Of a stretch of 64,000 nucleotides of DNA, positions 62,263 to 64,000 are shown piece by piece. Below the pieces are notes generated by a model. It made no database searches. It was given only the letters and a program-made list of their open reading frames with translations, and was not told the origin of the DNA. This stretch comes from Adineta ricciae. Its lineage: Eukaryota; Rotifera; Eurotatoria; Adinetida; Adinetidae. The position numbers and the translations under genes are program-made. Location of the stretch: positions 186,001-250,000 of the forward strand of contig CAJNOJ010000039.1 in NCBI GenBank assembly GCA_905250025.1, read 5' to 3'. Each line of letters starts with the position of its first letter. The first letter of the stretch is position 1.

Positions 62263-64000
62263 AAGCGAGAATCGGAAAGTCATATTTGTCGCAGAGGCTA
62301 GAAGAAAAGGAAAGAAGGGGCACGTTCAAGTGGTGTTTGCAAATTCTCTTTGTTTTTCTTTGTTATGTCTTCTCGGACAAGAACTTTACTAGAATTCTTT
62401 TGTCGTTTGTATAAGATTTTGGAGTATTGCTGGCATATTTGGAGAGATATGAACCATCGAAAGAAAAGTGAAGAAATAAGTAATAGCGTGCAGAATACAT
62501 CAAAGGAAACGAATTATTTTCAACTAATGTAACGGAAAAAAGGCAGCATTAGTGTACCATCATCATCATTATTATGATGATCATTATGATTACTATTATC
62601 AATACCGATGTAACAAAGCACGTAGATTTGACGGTCTTTATCACTCTAAAAATTTCCTTTTCCCCTTTTCAAATTCATCAGAAATTCATTTGTTCTTCGC
62701 AGAATGACAAAATGGAAGATCATTCATCCGCACACATTTAAATATTATTTCAGAATGCATTACTCAGATAAGAGAAACATATATACGAGACAATCAACGA
62801 GGCGCAACGGGTGGGGACCTGATAGATAGATAGACAGACGGCTTTCCTGGGTGCATTGTCAATGGTGTTGATGAGCTTGAAAGTAGCGACAAATGTGGGC
62901 GAGTGAAGAGAAAAAAAAGAAACAAGCTTGTTGCCAACATTGTCATGTTTTGTTGAATCAATATATTATTCCTATACTTCAATAAGAACGAGATTTTTTT
63001 CAGTTGACATTGTGTTTCCTTTTCTTGACTAATACGATTCTGGAAGGCAAATAAAAGAAAAGGAAAAGTAGAAAGCAGTGATTGGGAATGAAGAAAAATC
63101 ATTAAAATTTACTCAAGCATAGAATATAACAGTAGCTGGATTCTAGTTGCTTTTAATCTATCGACGTAATAGGATCCTTAGATTTTGTCGGAGAGCAAGA
63201 TATTTTGTTTATCTATTATGTATGTAGAAGAAAATGTAATCCTAGAAGAAGCCTTTCAAAAAGTTTTTTTCTTCGTCTGTCAAATAGCTTCGAGCCAATG
63301 CGTACACATCATAACACATATGTATTTTATATCTTAATCTGAAACCTCTTGAATGTGAGTCGAACGTTTGTCAAGAACAAAGTATAAACATCAGATACGG
63401 CCGAGAAGACGGGCTCCATACTGATCGTGCCTTCGATAACATTAATAGTATGAGAACGAGCTCGAGAAGAAAAATCGACGAAAGATTTGTCATCCTACGG
63501 ATAAAAATATCAAACGTGGCAGGGCAGAAGATAGTGATATCATTGATCTGTGTCAACACTATTTGACTAATAGAGATAGAAGACTACTAATCACTTGTCA
63601 ATTTCTATTCATCATTGTTGCGGCAAAGTCATGTTTTCTATAATGAAAAGCTAAATCAAGACAAATCAACTTAGTCTTGTCTAACTCTTTTCCGTTAACA
63701 ATAATTAAGAGGTTCAACGGAATCCTATAATTAAATTCCATGACAAATGAACAAAAGTACATCTATGCAGAGCATTCGTTTGCTTTTGATGACGTTCGAC
63801 TAATGTAACATACCTTGTGATGAATATTTAATCGTAATGTTCGTCGAACGAGATATCGGAAGCAATGTTGGAGTATGTAAAGAAAATCATCAAAGTTGTC
63901 TTGTCATGAAGAATGCTATTGGAAAAATGAAAGTTATTGGCTCAGTTTCAGCAGACTTTCTTTCTCTCTTTTCTTTTCTTCTTTTTCATTAGAAGATTAC

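Larger units (their letters stand above)
59704..64000. other. Gene-poor right end
   Basis: No confident gene. It contains the GPCR 5' region (an acceptor-like TTTATTTTAG about 38 nt upstream of its ATG), a TA repeat at about 60059-60072, a GAA-rich run at 62228-62262, several frames of 50-60 codons (60347-60511 plus; 63327-63494 minus; about 63598-63743 minus) and a foldback at 61953-62005. The final bases (about 63955-63993) are a long polypyrimidine stretch ending CATTAG, which looks like an acceptor for a plus-strand gene continuing outside the window. Confidence 0.4.

Noticed and set aside
62350..62532. 60-codon plus-strand ORF
   Set aside because: No recognisable features and no splice context; kept only as part of the gene-poor region.

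Overview
This is eukaryotic DNA, most likely from a bdelloid rotifer. The sequence looks AT-rich by eye. Genes are compact and cut by very short GT-AG introns, mostly 45-70 nt. There is no bacterial operon logic. The animal-specific gene set (actin, COG7, THOC5, DRC1, RABL2, SGSM, CHPF, TPST, C19orf12-like) fits a metazoan. A TPR protein fused to a degenerate ADP-ribosyltransferase domain, a bacterial-type WS/DGAT acyltransferase family member, and many start codons sitting just behind a splice-acceptor-like site fit a rotifer with spliced-leader trans-splicing. The taxon call is inference; no species marker was searched.

Layout. 0.3-5.0 kb, plus strand: TEX9-like and FTCD. 5.1-10.8 kb, minus: a Mab-21-like protein and a WS/DGAT-like acyltransferase. 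10.8-14.1 kb: no confident gene, one CT microsatellite. 14.1-20.6 kb, minus: NTPCR and an RRBP1/kinectin-like ER coiled-coil protein with a long polyglutamine run. 21.5-23.7 kb, plus: an SLC17-type transporter. 23.9-33.9 kb, minus: a tightly packed run of five genes (two unknowns, COG7, DRC1, C19orf12-like), with an NHL-repeat gene on the opposite strand inside one COG7 intron. 34.8-36.1 kb, plus: actin. 36.4-38.7 kb, minus: the ART-TPR protein. 40.6-43.6 kb, plus: CHPF. 44.1-48.6 kb, minus: TPST and THOC5. 48.8-50.2 kb, plus: two small coiled-coil proteins with similar tails. 50.5-55.3 kb, minus: an SGSM (RUN+TBC) protein. 55.9-57.7 kb, plus: RABL2 with an unexplained C-terminal extension of about 270 residues. 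58.1-59.7 kb, minus: a rhodopsin-type GPCR. 59.7-64.0 kb: no confident gene.

Functional themes are ordinary housekeeping: Golgi and secretory work (COG7, CHPF, TPST, RRBP1-like), cilia (TEX9, DRC1, RABL2), mRNA export (THOC5), folate and histidine breakdown (FTCD). The unusual points are the nested gene, three enzyme-family members whose catalytic signatures look broken (ART, WS/DGAT, Mab-21), the RABL2 extension, and poly(A)-signal-to-acceptor spacings that suggest trans-spliced polycistronic units. I saw no transposon, CRISPR array or convincing intact tRNA gene.
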